Shown piece by piece: positions 1 to 12,030 of a stretch of 64,000 nucleotides of DNA. The position numbers were made by a program, and so were the translations under genes. Location: positions 1,488,501 through 1,552,500 of the forward strand of contig JAKFAO010000002.1 in NCBI GenBank assembly GCA_021527695.1, written 5' to 3'. How positions within the stretch are numbered: position 1 is the stretch's first letter; the number at the start of each line of letters is the position of its first letter. The notes under the pieces are model-generated. The model was not told the DNA's origin. It did no database searches and saw nothing but the letters and a program-made list of their open reading frames with translations. Source of the stretch: Naematelia aurantialba. Its lineage: Eukaryota; Basidiomycota; Tremellomycetes; Tremellales; Naemateliaceae.

Positions 1-775
1 GTAAGGGTAGAGTACGTGATTGCATACGAGGCATTTGCGTACGAGGCGTTGTGATACTAATGTCATTCATGGCTATAGCGTCGATCAAGACGTATTAAGA
101 GTGTGCCGAGTAGAGTAGCGAGTAGCGATTACAGCACCCGACTCCGTGATATTAATATACTGTATGATACAGCGTGGATGCGAGTGTGACGGGTGGAGCG
201 TCAACGCCACTGCAATTTGGCCAGGATACTCAAGGATGGTGACGTGTGTCGCTGACTTGTCGGCGCCGGTGGGATGGAGTGGTCGGTGTGCGAGTGGTAG
301 TCCGACTGCTGAGTCTGAGTGTTCCGATGTTCAGAGAGCATGCAAGTGTCGACCGTCTGAGTGTTGGCATGAGAGTCTGAGAGTCTGAGAGTCTGAGAGT
401 CTGAGAGTCTGAGAGTCTGAGAGTCTGAGAGTCTGAGAGTCTGAGAGTGTGGACCGTCTGAAAATCTGAGAGCCTGACAGGAGTGATTCGATTCAGCAGT
501 CAAGCTGAGCGCATCTCATGATTGCTGCACAAGATACACAAGACACAGGACCATCCCAGGCTGCTAGTAACATTCACGTACATGTACAAACGGTACAAAC
601 GGTACAAACGGCGCAGCCAGCGCAACTATAGAACAGCAGTGTGACCCGCACACCGTAGGAGCATCCATTCGGGCGCACCAGCACCAACGTACAAGATCTA
701 AGTCTAGGCGCACCACCACCAACGTAGGAGCACGTAGGAGCACTTGGCGCAGGCGTCACAGCAGCACCACCTAGG
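1..775. other. Gene-free flank 3' of SRE1
   Basis: No coding region is recognisable here. The short open frames have no family resemblance and contain tandem repeats. The segment lies downstream of the SRE1 stop codon and includes the GAGAGTCT array listed separately, plus CGGTACAAA copies near 585-611 and CACCACCAACGTA copies near 700-725. Confidence 0.6.
371..446. repeat. 8-bp tandem repeat GAGAGTCT
   Basis: About nine and a half near-perfect head-to-tail copies of GAGAGTCT, ending in a degenerate copy before position 450. It lies in the intergenic flank beyond SRE1. No spacers of constant length are present, so it is a microsatellite/minisatellite and not CRISPR. Confidence 0.9.
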
Positions 776-3700
776 CTAAATCTCGTCCAACTCACCTTCC
801 AGCCCTGAATCCTCGTCCCGTCCCTGCGCTCTGCCTGACGCTCTCCGCCCGACCATGCTCAACACACCGACGAGCGTCTCCTTGGCGTGCTCTAGCGCTT
901 TCTCCTGTCGCTCGCCTTGCGTCTCGCCCTGTCGCTCCCCTTTGCCCTCCCACTCGTCCTCCCCCTCCGTCTCACCCTTGCCGTCGTCCTCCCCAGCTGC
1001 TCCTTGCCCTTGCCCTTGCCCTTGCCCTCGCCCGTGCCCTCGCCCGTGTTCGTGCGCCTCATCACGTCCTCCCTCCTCCTTACTCGCATTCCCCACCCCA
1101 CCTACCCCACCTCCACCCCCGCTCTCCTCTGCATCCGCATCCACATCGCCCTCGACAAACCCAGTCCAGGGATCAGACGAGCCCGAGCAGCGGCCCAGGC
1201 CGACAAACGCCGTCTGCGCAAGCAGCGCCCGGATCCGCACCGAGGCCGTGTGCACCGCGCGACTCGCAGCGACTCGGCGCACGCGTGTCGAGTGGTCGTG
1301 GTCGGTGTCGGTGTCGTTCAGTTGCCGTGCGGAGGCCAGGAGCCGTATGTAACTGATACAGACTTGGGCGAGGCGGTCGATAGCCACGGCGTTCCGCGGA
1401 ATCGGGACCGGCGCCGCCGCGCCAAGGATCGCGCGATCCGCGCGGTCCAGCGCAGCCGTCGACGAGCCGGGATACAGCAGCTCGAGCATTGCCGAGACGC
1501 TCTCGAGGCGCGCGCCGGCGCGCAGTTCCTCTGCCGCGAGGGCGCTTGCCAGCGCCGCTTGGGCCGCCGGTACCGGGCCGGTAAACACCCCCCAGAGACC
1601 GATCAACACCAGCCCCAGCGCGTGCGCCGCCGACCCCTTCGGCACGCCCGTGACGATTCCTCGGATCTCCTTGTCGAACGCCGACGCCTTGAGGTCAGCC
1701 GCGACCGACTTGGCCGCCAGGTTGTCCGACAGCGCCTTGACTGAGACCGGCGGAGCCACGCCTGCCCCAGTGGACGCATCCACGAGCCGCACAAACAGCC
1801 GCGATAGCAGGTCGTTGATATGCACGAGATGGATCTGCTCGGCCATGGCAGCGATCGGCGCGGACGAACGCGGCGCGAGCTCCAGGCACTGCATGGCTTC
1901 GTGGAACGGCAGCGCTAGGACTGCGGTCACGGCTGAAGCTGTCTTGTCTGTAATGTGCGAGCGGGCAGACTTCCACAGCTCCTCAGACGAAGGGACGAAC
2001 GGCATGGTGGGTTGCAGAAGCGCGAGGAGGGCGAGCGTGTAAGCGTCGTCGGCGCATTGGGCGAGGCGCAGGGTCGTGTGCCACTTGACCATGGCGGGCG
2101 CACGAGTGACTGCGCGATCAGCGACGTGACAAGTCAAACTCGACGCAAAACACGCGGTGCCAAGGTAGGTGACACAGTGTGAAGTCGGGGCTTGTGGAAA
2201 GACTCACCAGACCCAAGAATCGCCTCGGCCATCTCGCTACACTCATCCTTGTCCGCCTGGGTCACGTCCTTGCGTCGCACGGCGAGCTTGAGCGTATCCG
2301 TGACGATATCCACCGGCGTGCCCGAGATCCTCCTCCGTGGCGTCGCGGTCGACGCCGTCCGTTTGCGCGACAGGAGCGGACCTAGCAACACGGCCAGGAC
2401 AACAGCGACGAGCAACCTCCATGTCCAGTCGACGAGCGTGTGCGGGTGCGGCACGGCCGCCTGGGGCAGCCTCCGCGCGAGGAGCCGCGCGGCGTGTTCG
2501 GCTACTATGAGGGGGAGGCGGGCGAGCACCTCGGATGTTCCCGCCGGCGCCGCTCGCGAGTAGATCTGTTGCGAGGTGGTGGAAGCGTCGTTGTCGAGAT
2601 GAAGAGGCACGTGGACGTGCTGGAACAGCGTCGAGGCTGACGGCAAAAGGGAAAACGACATGGCGAATGCCGCAAACACGCGTACGCCGTTGCTCGCGCT
2701 GCTGCTTGGCCCGCCCGAACCAAAGTTGGGGTCCTCTTTGCTCTTCTTGCCTCTGCCCTTTGGCGCGGGCGCAGCCTTGGGTTTCTTGCGCTTCGGCTCG
2801 TCGCTCGCTTCCTCTTCGTTCTCCTCGTCCTCGTCGCTGAAACTCTCGTCGTCTGCCTTGGCCACCGTCTGTAAGGCAAGACGTTCCCTCTCCTGGGCGT
2901 CAAACGCCTCGCGCCACACGTGCAATGCGTCTTCTCCGTCCACCCCGGCTCTGAACGCTTCGAGCTCGCCCACCTTGCGCTGCAGCGTGCCGACCCGCTG
3001 CTGCAAGAGCTCGATGTACATGCGCGCACCGAGGAAGATGGTCGTCTTGGCGCTCGCGTTGGGTCGTCCAACCTCGCCAAGACCGTCAATCGTCCCGTCT
3101 GGAGACCGGACGTCGGTCGTCCGCCGCTGCTCCTCGGTCGACGTGCCGTACAAGACACGCAGGGCGGGGACAGAGTCTCGCAGATCCGCCTGGGCGGCCT
3201 GCACTTTTTGGCGGTACCTCCGCTCAGTCTTGTTATGCTTGCCCAGGCCGGGTCCGGGCGGCGAGTCCGAGTCGGATTTGAGCTGGCGCTTGCTGTTCGC
3301 CGGACGGGGCCCGGGCGCTTTGTTGCCCATCGAGCGGCGAAGCGAGACCTGAGGGGCCGAGTTGAACTCGGACGCATTGAATAGGTACTCGGCTGTGTCG
3401 TCAGCACCGCAAGCAATATCACTATCTTGTGTAGTAACCAAGACGTACTGGCTTGTTGAGAAAAGTTGATCGACTGATTCGCTTCCTGCTTCACTCTGGC
3501 CCAGCTGTTCGCATCGCCTTGGACCTGGTTCATCCACTGGGGCGGCATCGTCTGCTGTTGCGCCTGTTGATGTGCTTGTTGGTGTTGCCGCTGGTGCTGT
3601 TGAAGGCCTTGCGCATGGAGCGATGCGCCCTGCTGGAGAAGAGCGGGGGTGACTCCCATACTACCCATGTTGGGATTGCTCGCGCGGTGCTGTAGCGTCT

Positions 3701-4556
3701 GGATCTGGTGCTCCCTACCAGGTTGGACGGGGTACGACTCGGTGCTGACCACCGAGTATCGTCGGGTATCCCGCATCGGCGAGCTGTCCACGAGATTGAG
3801 TAGGTCAAAGGTATCATCGTGGTCGGCGTACGAGTCCGACGTGACGCTGCCGTTGACAACGCCGGCGCCGGTGCCGGTGCCAGTGCCGAGGTTCGGCGCT
3901 GCACTGCCGTTTCCGTCCACGCCAAAGTTGAACGCAGAGTTGAGGGAATTGCCATTGCCATTGGTGTTGATATTGCTGTTGGCAGCGTTGGCGGTGGTGG
4001 TGGTGGTGTTGATGGTGGCAGTGTTGGGGCTCGGGAAGAAAAACGGGTGGCCAGACTTGCCACTGGGCGGGTGTTGGAAATCACCAGCGTTCGACTGAAA
4101 GAGCATATCGAGCTCGCTCGCTGTGAACGACGAATTCAAGAAATCGTCGTTGCCGAATGAGAACGTGCTGTTGGGCGATTCCGAGGAATGGGGAGAACGG
4201 GAGGACAAGTCGCTGGGCGCAGGCTGGAGCGAGGGGACCTGCGACGACGAGGGGGAGAGTGATACGAGCCGCGAGACGGAGCGGTACGATCGGCCGTCAC
4301 TGCCTCCGCCGTTACCGCTGCCGCTGCCACCGCCGTTGGCAACCCCAATGGAGTTGGAATTGCCGCTGCCAGTACTGCCGCCGCCGCCACCGTCCGAGGA
4401 GGCAGAGATCGACTGCCTGCGCCCGATGAACGGGAGGTTCAAGAGCGCATTATCGTACGGCGCCGACAGGTCCAGTGGGAACAACGCAGTGCTGGGAGAG
4501 AGCGCATCGTCAAAATTGAAGAACGTATCGTCCTGCTGCGTGTACAGGCTCGCCAT
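776..4556 (-). CDS. SRE1: SREBP-type membrane-bound bHLH transcription factor
   Basis: Sterol regulatory element-binding protein: an ER-anchored factor released by proteolysis to switch on sterol and hypoxia genes. Three exons (4556-3449, 3392-2208, 2109-776; introns 56 and 98 nt) give an exact 1208-residue frame. Residues 1-400 are Ser/Gly/Asn/Gln-rich. The bHLH begins near residue 420; its basic segment HNKTERRYRQK carries the Tyr that distinguishes SREBPs from other bHLH proteins. The helix-loop-helix loop is long. A leucine zipper-like stretch and an acidic Glu/Asp-Lys linker follow. Two hydrophobic segments lie near residues 607 and 693, then the conserved fungal SREBP C-terminal domain from about 765. 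The tail is acidic and Gly/Gln/Glu-rich. An 683-codon open frame runs through the first intron in a wrong frame after residue 369. Identity is confident; exact splice sites are inferred. Confidence 0.93.
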
Positions 4557-4929
4557 GGTGCGTATAGAAGCGCCAACGCCGACCTTTGAGCCTTGGAAGC
4601 GATCTCCTGACGAGGTGAAACGAAACGCTCAAGACAAGGGAACGATGTCTCGCCAGACTGCCCCAGACTGGTGCGACAAGTGAGACTGCCCAGACTGATG
4701 ACTGGTGAGGGCTGCCACTGGACAAGTAAGGTGTGCTGGGGAATGCTGACCAACACGATACTAATGCAGCCTGCTGGTGATCAAGAGTACAAGGTCAACG
4801 CCAACAGGATGGTCGTGGCCACTGCCATTGCTAGGCAATTCTGTCGTCCCACTTGAAAACATCGAACGATCCCAGCACGTGGCATCACCAAAATCGCCCT
4901 ATCCAGCAATTCACTGTTTCTTCGCCACC
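4557..4929. promoter_or_regulatory. Spacer between CWC27 and SRE1; SRE1 upstream region
   Basis: About 370 bases lie between the CWC27 stop codon and the SRE1 start, both genes on the minus strand, so this must hold the CWC27 3' end and the SRE1 5' leader. I see no further gene and no motif I can assign with confidence. Confidence 0.5.
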
Positions 4930-7034
4930 TCATCGCTTTGGTCTGCCCACATCGGCAGCAGTCCGCATCTCCCTGCGATGGCCATCCTTGTCCCGCTTCT
5001 GCTCTTCGGCCAGCTGCCGAGCCTTGGCGCGTGGATCGATCACCTGTGCAGATATCAGTATAGAAAAAACATCAATGTGATCCAGAGTTAATTATCAAAA
5101 CCCACCGCGTATTCCTCTTCTGCGCGCCGCGTGAGCTCCTTCTCGTCGACTATAAACTTGAGCTTGTGCTTCATCCATCCAACATCATCGTCGACCTCGA
5201 GAGCCTCGTTGTCGTTAATTTGACCTGCTTCGGCGTTTGCGTCATCGTCCACTGAGCCATCCTCGTCGTCGTCCATGACGACCCGTTTGCTGAACTTGGA
5301 CATTTCGACTAGTATATCGTCCTCTTCTTCTCTGCGTCCGCGCCGGTTGCCCGCTTTGGCAGCGGCCCTTCCCCTGCCTTTCGAGTACTTGGCGAGCTCC
5401 TGTTCCAGATACGATGGCCCCGCCCGCCGTTTCCTTCTCCGTGTTGTCGACGAATCCGAATCTGAATCAGAGTCCTCTCCACGTCTCTTCTTGAGCTTGC
5501 GCAGATCCTCTTGCATGCGCTGAATCTCTGCCTGGCGAGCCGCACTAGCCATATGAGCTGCAGGGGCAAACAAACACTTCAGTGATCCAGCGAACACACC
5601 TGTCCTTGCCCTTTTCACGTTCGTGCTGGGCGCGAATGCCCTTCAGGTCGATTGCCTTTTCCGTCTTCTTTGGCTTGTCTCCGCCAATGTCCTGTAACGA
5701 TGGTGGCAGGTCGACATATTTCTCCACAGGTTTAGCGGGGGCATCGGCAGGATCGACCACTGCCTTTTAGTAAAACTATTATGCTGTAAACTCACAGTCC
5801 TGCCGTCCCATACCCATTTTCTTGACAGTCACAGCTTCCGGAACGATCTCTTCGGCTTCACCAAAACTCAACAAGCCAGTGTTTCTGAACATCAGCGCCA
5901 AAGGCATCAAAGACGCCGCGCTCACTTTTTGGCCTTGGAGCGTTTCTCACGCTGCTCCATGTCCTTCTTTGCCTCAAGGCGAGCTTGCTGCTGTGCCCGC
6001 CGCTCTGCTGCAGTGATGCGCGGCACGATATCGTCGAACGGATTTTCGATTATCCGTATCGCGCGTATCTTGGGCGGTCTGCCATCAGCACATTAGTGCA
6101 TGAATGAACCTACACTTTGGGTCGTTCTTCCGCATCCAGCTCAAGCTGGCCGATATTGAGAACATCTGCAGTTGTCATCATCACCTGGACCTCACATGCT
6201 CGCTCCAGGGATGTGCCTTACTGAAGATGGTGTTGCCGGTGATCTTGCCAAACAAGGTGTGCTTGCCGGTGAGTTCGTCGGCGCGGTCTAGTGTGAAGAA
6301 GAATTGCGAGGTATTCGTATTCCGTTTCCCGTTGTTGGCCATGCCGAGCAGCCCGCGTCTGCACCATGAGCCATGTCCATCGTCGACACCACCCAAGTCG
6401 ACCATCAACAGCATCCAGGAGACATCAATAGATGGAGGGGATTGTGGTGTACTGACCGATTAAAGCGTAACCTTCCGTGTACTTCGTCCGCAAATGGCTC
6501 GCCGTAGATGCTTTCCCCGCCCATGCCCGTTCCTGTCGGGTCACCAGACTGCACGATAAAGCCCGGCACTACGCGATGAAAGATGACTCCGTCGTAGTAT
6601 CCTGTGCTTCGTCAGACAGATTTTTGAAAGAGCAGGTAGGCGAGGTTTGAGAGCGGGTAGACGGGTGATGTGGCAATTGAGGATTTGTTTCAAGCATGCA
6701 AGCAGTCATGTGAAGCAGGTAGGCTCACCCTCCATCGTAAGCTGGAGGAAATTCCGCACGGCCAGCGGACATTCTTTCCCCCATAGTTCGACCTGCACCA
6801 TCAGCCCGTGCTTGACGTATGACAGTCTCCCGTCAGATATAGAATATTGAGCTGACCTCGACCTCCCCAGCGGTAGTATCAAAGATGACTTTGCCGTTCG
6901 TAGCCGGCTACACAGGTCAGCAATGGCGGGAGTGGTAGAGTGTCAGAAGACCGTACCTCTGTGACATAGCTAACAGGAGGGTCAGCGCTGAACGAGCCGT
7001 TGCACAAGGGGCCGGAGACTCACAGATTACTCAT
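4930..7034 (-). CDS. CWC27: Spliceosome-associated cyclophilin-type peptidyl-prolyl isomerase
   Basis: Homologue of CWC27, a cyclophilin of the spliceosome (B-act complex). The first exons are tiny: 11 nt (7034-7024) and 13 nt (6969-6957), followed by 6907-6857, 6792-6729, 6601-6457, 6358-6222 and several more. Together they encode [17 protein letters not shown], the typical CWC27 start. The cyclophilin fold continues with [38 protein letters not shown] and KHTLFGKI. The peptide then runs through the conserved [10 protein letters not shown] region and a charged, Ser/Asp/Lys/Arg-rich coiled tail. The last exon (5043-4930, after a 62-nt intron) encodes [15 protein letters not shown] and ends in RPKR. 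Without that intron a premature stop would follow Tyr-Ala. The gene is divergent from VPS74. Some mid-gene junctions are approximate. Confidence 0.92.
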
Positions 7035-7359
7035 CTCGTATCGACGACGAGACGCGGCTCTCTCAAGTCGCAGGAACCTCAACGTTCGAAAGCAACTGAT
7101 GAACAACAGCGACTTGAAGATGCTGGAATGCAATGCGGGGACCCATCCGACGGAATCAAAATCCTCTCTCCCCCCAAACGAGCGCCACATGGCGGTGTTT
7201 AGTGAACAAGGCTGCTTTCTCGCCCCGTTCCCTCTCCATCGACGTGTTACTCCCTTGGCAACAGTTGAATCCTCTAGTCCCATCCCCCTCTAGACACCTG
7301 CATCCTCCTGCACGCCGCTGCATCCCTCCCCGCCAGCCCACCATCACGTCGATTGCGCA
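7035..7359. promoter_or_regulatory. Divergent promoter, CWC27 / VPS74
   Basis: A 325-base interval separates two divergent start codons, so both promoters must fit in it or overlap. It includes C-rich stretches close to the VPS74 start. No specific operator could be assigned. Confidence 0.6.
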
Positions 7360-9146
7360 ATGTCCGAGGGCTTGACGCGTCGGCGGGGCGCGGCCAGCTC
7401 CCCCGCAGCAGCTTCGGCAGAGCGCTTTGACGCTGCCCCCGTTCCTTCCTCGTCTGCACCGAAACGTCCGGCCGGGAGTGTACCCACTTCTGTAGCGGGG
7501 GGCTCGGGGGGATCAGGCGCTATAGAGGGACGCGCCAAGGTCGCGTATGATCCACGGGATTTTGAGACCAGTGGAGAGGCAGAGCAGATGCCGCGGTTGA
7601 CGATTATGGAGGAGGTCCTGTTACTAGGTCTCAAGGACAAGGCGGTGAGTGTGATACGTGTCTAGTCGTACTCCCTACCACTGCCTCCCGTCTTCCCTCT
7701 TTTCTCTCTCCTCTTCCCCCTCCCCTTCCCTCTTCCCTGTCTCCTCTCTCCTGCTGTTGCTCCTCGCTCACCTGTCCCTTCTATCTCCGTTTCCTCCTCG
7801 TTTTTTGCTACGCCCCGCCCGCATGGGCAATGGGTCCAGGTCCGGGCCAAACTGACGCTTTCATGATTAGGGCTATCTGTCCTTCTGGAACGACAACATC
7901 TCGTATGCTCTACGAGGCTGTATCCTGATTGAGCTGGCGTTGCGGCGCCGCATCGCAATGGTACGGGACCCGTCTCGGCGGCGGCTGGCACTCGCGGACC
8001 GACTTATCGAAGTCATCGATGACCGGCAGACAGGCGAGACGATTCTTGACGAAGCGCTCAAGATGATGAAGAGTTCGGAAAAGTATGGGACGGGAGCTTG
8101 GGTCGATCTCATGTCGGGTACGTTCATGTTCCTGTGTCTCTTGTGTCTCTTACGTCTCCTATATCTTTCGTGTTTTTTTGTGTACGACGGTGAACGCATG
8201 CTAACAGAATAGGCGAAACGTGGAACGTCATGAAGATCGGGTATCAACTAAAACAGGTTCGCGAGCGACTAGCCAAAGGACTCGTGGACAAGGGGATCCT
8301 GCGCACTGAGAAGCGCAATTTCCTGTTATTTGACATGGCTACACATCCTATCGCCGATATGAACGCAAAGGAGGATGTAATGCGCCGGACACTGGCGCTC
8401 CTCACTGCGCGGACGGCGGCGGTCCCACCCCAAGCGTTGCAAAAAGAGGGTGTCAAGTACCGGCATATGCGTGCTGTGGTTCTCGTTTGCGCCGGTGTGT
8501 CCTCGTCTCCACCTTGCCCTCACCCTCTCCCCCACCCAGACCACCGCAGCTCTTACAATTCCGTCTCCCACAACTTATCCCGAGACACTCCAATCTTAAG
8601 CCTCCCAAGCCCCGTCGCCAAGACGCGCAGCCACAGCACTGACCTCGCTAGCCTACGCTTCGAGTGTGTTGGAGAACGCGCTCCAAAGGCTAAGCTACGA
8701 CTCTCGCGAAGCCGCCTTTGCGCGATGCGACGACATCCTCGCTGAATTCTGCACGTGGCCATTCGGTCAAGGAACATCAGACGTTGCTGGTCCAGTCAGC
8801 ATTGGCGGAGGGCGGAAACGCGAGGGCGGCAGTGGCGGAGCCGGTAGGGAAAGCGTGCAGGAGCTCGTGAGGGAAGTGCGGAAGGAGATGGCTTCGGGAG
8901 CGACTGGGGGGGCTGGCAGTGGTGGAGGCGCTGAAGAACAGGAGGAGCTGTGCTTCGAGGTGGTTGCGACTGTTCTGGAGATATTTGGGCGCATGGACAG
9001 TCTAGTGAGTGGTCCTCGTTCCAAGCTCCCTACATCATCCTTCCGGCCGAAAACTCGACACTCGATACCAGAAGGCAATATTACGACGCACATTAATGGC
9101 CGAGGAAAATAATGAAGCGGGGCAGTCGCTGACTTTGCAGCTATAA
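7360..9146 (+). CDS. VPS74: GPP34-domain Golgi phosphoprotein (Vps74/GOLPH3)
   Basis: Peripheral Golgi protein of the GOLPH3/Vps74 family, which binds PI4P and links Golgi glycosyltransferases to COPI. Exons 7360-7644, 7871-8117, 8213-8494, 8652-9004 and 9141-9146 sum to 390 codons plus stop. The N-terminus has an Arg cluster (TRRRGA) like the coatomer-binding arginines of Vps74, then a disordered Ser/Pro/Gly linker. The GPP34 domain starts near [15 protein letters not shown] and includes [14 protein letters not shown] and [14 protein letters not shown]. The C-terminal part has a Gly-rich insertion of about 50 residues before [22 protein letters not shown]. The last exon supplies only Leu and the stop, which restores the family-like end. 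It is divergent from CWC27. Confidence 0.93.
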
Positions 9147-10104
9147 ATACCTGTGTCATGTTGCGATACCACCATACATTATCGATCGAAGGACGGCACG
9201 AGCTTTGCATCAGATTATGCGATTGGAGAATCTGTTGATGGCAAGAGGGGATAAGCGGGTGTCGTGGAGAAGGGGTAGAGCGTGTCGTTTCGTGGAGGCT
9301 GCAGACGTGCTGGCAACACTGGACTGTTTAGAAACCAGCGGCTGCGGCTGCGGCTGCGGCGGCAGCTGGTGGTCGGGAAAACACCAAAACGTTACGCTGC
9401 CGTTGCGGTCTGCGATGCGAATGCGAATGCAATGCGAATGCGAATGCAATGCGAATGCGAATGCAATGCGAATGCGAATGCAATGCGAATGCAGGATTGG
9501 TATGCCGAATCGGCGTCGGAGTCACGGCTGGCGGCTGATGTGCTGCGAATTACTCACGCTGGCTGCCTGCGTCTGACCTCGGTCTGAAGATGCAGGCGGC
9601 ATGCTGCGCGCTGCAGGACCTGCCTCTAGACCAGTAGAGCAGTCCGCACGCCGGGGCAAGTGCCCGCACCCAACCTGCAACTCGAGTTTCACGTAGCTGC
9701 ACGGTAAGGCGTGCATGCTCAGCGTTGGGTTCGAGCTCCGAGCGGCCTGCTTCCTGCATCTGCGCGTATACCAGAGACGATGCATGACTATTACTAGATC
9801 TAGATGGGTGATGCTCTAAGGATACAGATACTGCTACTGATACAGATAGCTATGATGCTGCGATGCGGTATGGCGGGGGACCCTGCTCTACCGGCTATTT
9901 TGATTGTCCTTGCAGTCTTCGCTGCTCTCGAACCAAGTGTCCTCGTACTCTTATTGTCCAACGCGTCCCTCACCCTCTTACTCTTCTTCCCCAACGCGTC
10001 CCTCACCCTCCTACGCTCACTCTCCAACGCCTCCCTCTACTCCTACGCTCATTTTCCAACGTGTCCTCCTCTCCAACACGTCCTCATTCTCCCGCAGCCA
10101 CAAC
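9147..10104. other. Convergent intergenic region
   Basis: Non-coding by inspection, between the 3' ends of VPS74 and the Zn2Cys6 gene. It holds a GCGAAT-type satellite (listed separately) and, near 9950-10090, repeated CAACGCGTCCCTCACCCTC-like C/T-rich segments that generate long but meaningless open frames. Confidence 0.55.
9415..9493. repeat. 17-bp tandem repeat built from TGCGAA/TGCAA
   Basis: About four and a half copies of ATGCGAATGCGAATGCA in tandem. It is intergenic, beyond the VPS74 stop codon, with no constant spacer. Confidence 0.85.
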
Positions 10105-12030
10105 TCAGTACTGCAGAGGCTGAAAGTACTCTTCCGGGCCAAACTGTGGCGTGCCGAACTGCGGCGTACCAAACTGCGGCGTGAGGTTTCCTGTGCTGCC
10201 GCCGCCACCGCCGCCGACACTGCCTCCTACACCAGCACCGCCGATGCCCAGCCCGATGAGGTCCTTGTGCACCATCGCCATCTCGGGTGCGAGGGTGGGC
10301 GACGCCGACAGCGACGAGGGGTGGCTGTGTCCGTGACCGTGACCATGCTCGTGACCGTGTCCATGTTCGTGTCCATGTCCGTGTGCACGCTCGTGTGGGT
10401 GTCCATGCTCGTGTGGGTGCTGGGCGGGCGAGTAGGCCTGCAGGTGGGACTCGTGCATGTGCGCGTGCGAGGGATGGGCGTGCATGAGCGGCGAGGGCGC
10501 GTACATGTGCTGGATTTGCGGGTGCGACACCGACTGCGGGGTGGTGTTGTTGCTGTTCGAGGCGGTGGTGTTGACGCTCGGGTGCGAGTAGAGCGGCGGC
10601 GTCGGGAAGGACGCGTAGTACACCGAGCTCGGGGTGTGCGGGGACGAGAGCGACACCGACGCCGATACGGGCGAGCCGACGCCGACGCCGACGCCGACGC
10701 CCACGCCCTGGTGCGCGTGCGGCGGCTTGATCGTCAACGGGGCCGGGGCCGGGGCCGGTGCCCGCGCCTGAGCGTGCGAGTGCGAGTGCGAGTGCGAGTG
10801 CGCGTGGGCGTGGGCTTGGGCGTGGGCGTGCGAGGCCGCATGGGCATACGGCTGGGGGTACCCGTGCGTGGGGATGCTGGGCGTGGACCACGAGTTGGCC
10901 AGTCTCGGCATGTGCTGGTCCGACTCGGTGGACCCAGAGTGCGTGTCGGACGGCGTGGCCGGCACGTCGCCGTGTATCGGGAACGCGGGCTCCAGCACCG
11001 ACGGGTACGAGTCGGCAGCGTACGGCGACTGCGACTGCGACTGTGGGTGCGACTGTGACTGCGACTGTGGATGCGGGTGCGGGTGCGCGTGTGACTGCGA
11101 TTGCGACTGTGGGTGCTCGGCGAGCGACAGCAACGGCGGCGGGTAGTGCGGATCGGCTGTGCCCGCTGCGCCTGGCGCCGAGGGGCCCGACCAGCCGCTG
11201 TACATCCACTGCGACGTCTCGAACATCGCTGGCGAGTGGAGGGTCGGCGCGGACGGCGGCTGGACCCACGCCGGAATCTCAAAGTTCGGCGTCGACACGG
11301 ACCGCCTGTGGCCTAGGGGCCGGTGGGCCGAGCCGAACGGCAACGGCAACGGTGCGTCGAACGCGGGCGAGTCGAACACCGGCGTGTCCGGCAACAAGTG
11401 CGGGTATCCCATGCCAGCTTGGTGCCCATAGTGGGTGCCAGGGAACTGCGAGGGATGCGCGAGGCCGAGAGGCAGCGAGTAGTGGTGCGGGACCGTCTTG
11501 CTCGCTTTCGCAATGGCTTTTTTGGTGCGTGTGGCGCGGTTGACTTCTTCGGGAACAGGGGCGTACTCGCACGCCCGCTGCGAGCGCGCGCAGTTGCGGC
11601 ATGGAGAGCCGCCGCAGCATCGAATCTTTCTGCGGCATGTCAGTGTTGCACGGGGGTTAGGTATATCATTCAGGCTGGCAGAAATAGGAGCCGGCGAGAA
11701 GGGAGGCTAATGGGTGATAAGGGGACAAGAGGAGGTAGGATAGGAAGGAGTACGGTAGGGGAGTACGACTAAGGAGTACGGGTACGAGTACGAGTAGGTT
11801 AGGGTACGATGGCGAGTACGAGTATCCGCGCTGAGCAAGGCCGCATGTAACGCAGCACGTGAGGGAAGACCGGCTCACCTGTGTCGGCAGTACTGGCAGG
11901 CCATGGAGATGCGCTGCCGCCTGGACGGCGAGTGGGACCCATCAGGCGGGGACGAGCCGAAGCCGTCGACGTCGACGGGAGAGACCTGCTCGAGCGGCTG
12001 CACGAGGACCGAGGGGGTGGTGGGTTGCAT
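10105..12030 (-). CDS. Zn2Cys6 (GAL4-type) transcription factor, His/Pro-rich
   Basis: Fungal binuclear zinc-cluster transcription factor, nuclear by family. Two exons (12030-11879 and 11629-10105, 249-nt intron) give exactly 558 residues. The intron lies inside the zinc cluster: exon 1 ends ACQYCRHR and exon 2 opens KIRCCGGSPCRNCARSQRAC. Together these supply six cysteines in a CX2CX6CX5CX2CX6C arrangement within residues 40-75. The remainder is disordered. It contains a long run of Gln-Ser/His-Pro dipeptides, an Ala-His run, and a Gly/His-rich stretch (HGHGHEHGH-type), then polyglycine before GTPQFGTPQFGP near the end. No fungal-specific middle homology domain is evident, so targets cannot be guessed. 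A 384-codon open frame on the other strand is a shadow of the repeats. Confidence 0.88.

Noticed and set aside
371..446. CRISPR-like array
   Set aside because: Units are 8 bp, contiguous and without spacers; the host is eukaryotic. The same reasoning applies to the other tandem arrays in the window.
2505..3448. Continuation of the first SRE1 frame (Arg/Pro/Ser-rich, to 2505)
   Set aside because: Frame leaves the homologous sequence at 3449. The bHLH and membrane segments are in another frame reached by the 56-nt intron.
9710..9760. Possible tRNA T-loop (GGGTTCGAGCTCC) near 9728
   Set aside because: No matching acceptor and anticodon arms could be folded around it by eye; tRNAscan would be decisive.
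9904..11543. 384- and 261-codon plus-strand frames over the Zn2Cys6 gene
   Set aside because: These are shadows of the His/Pro/Ser/Gln repeats. They read as Arg/Val/Ala repeats with no motif, while the minus strand encodes a complete zinc cluster.
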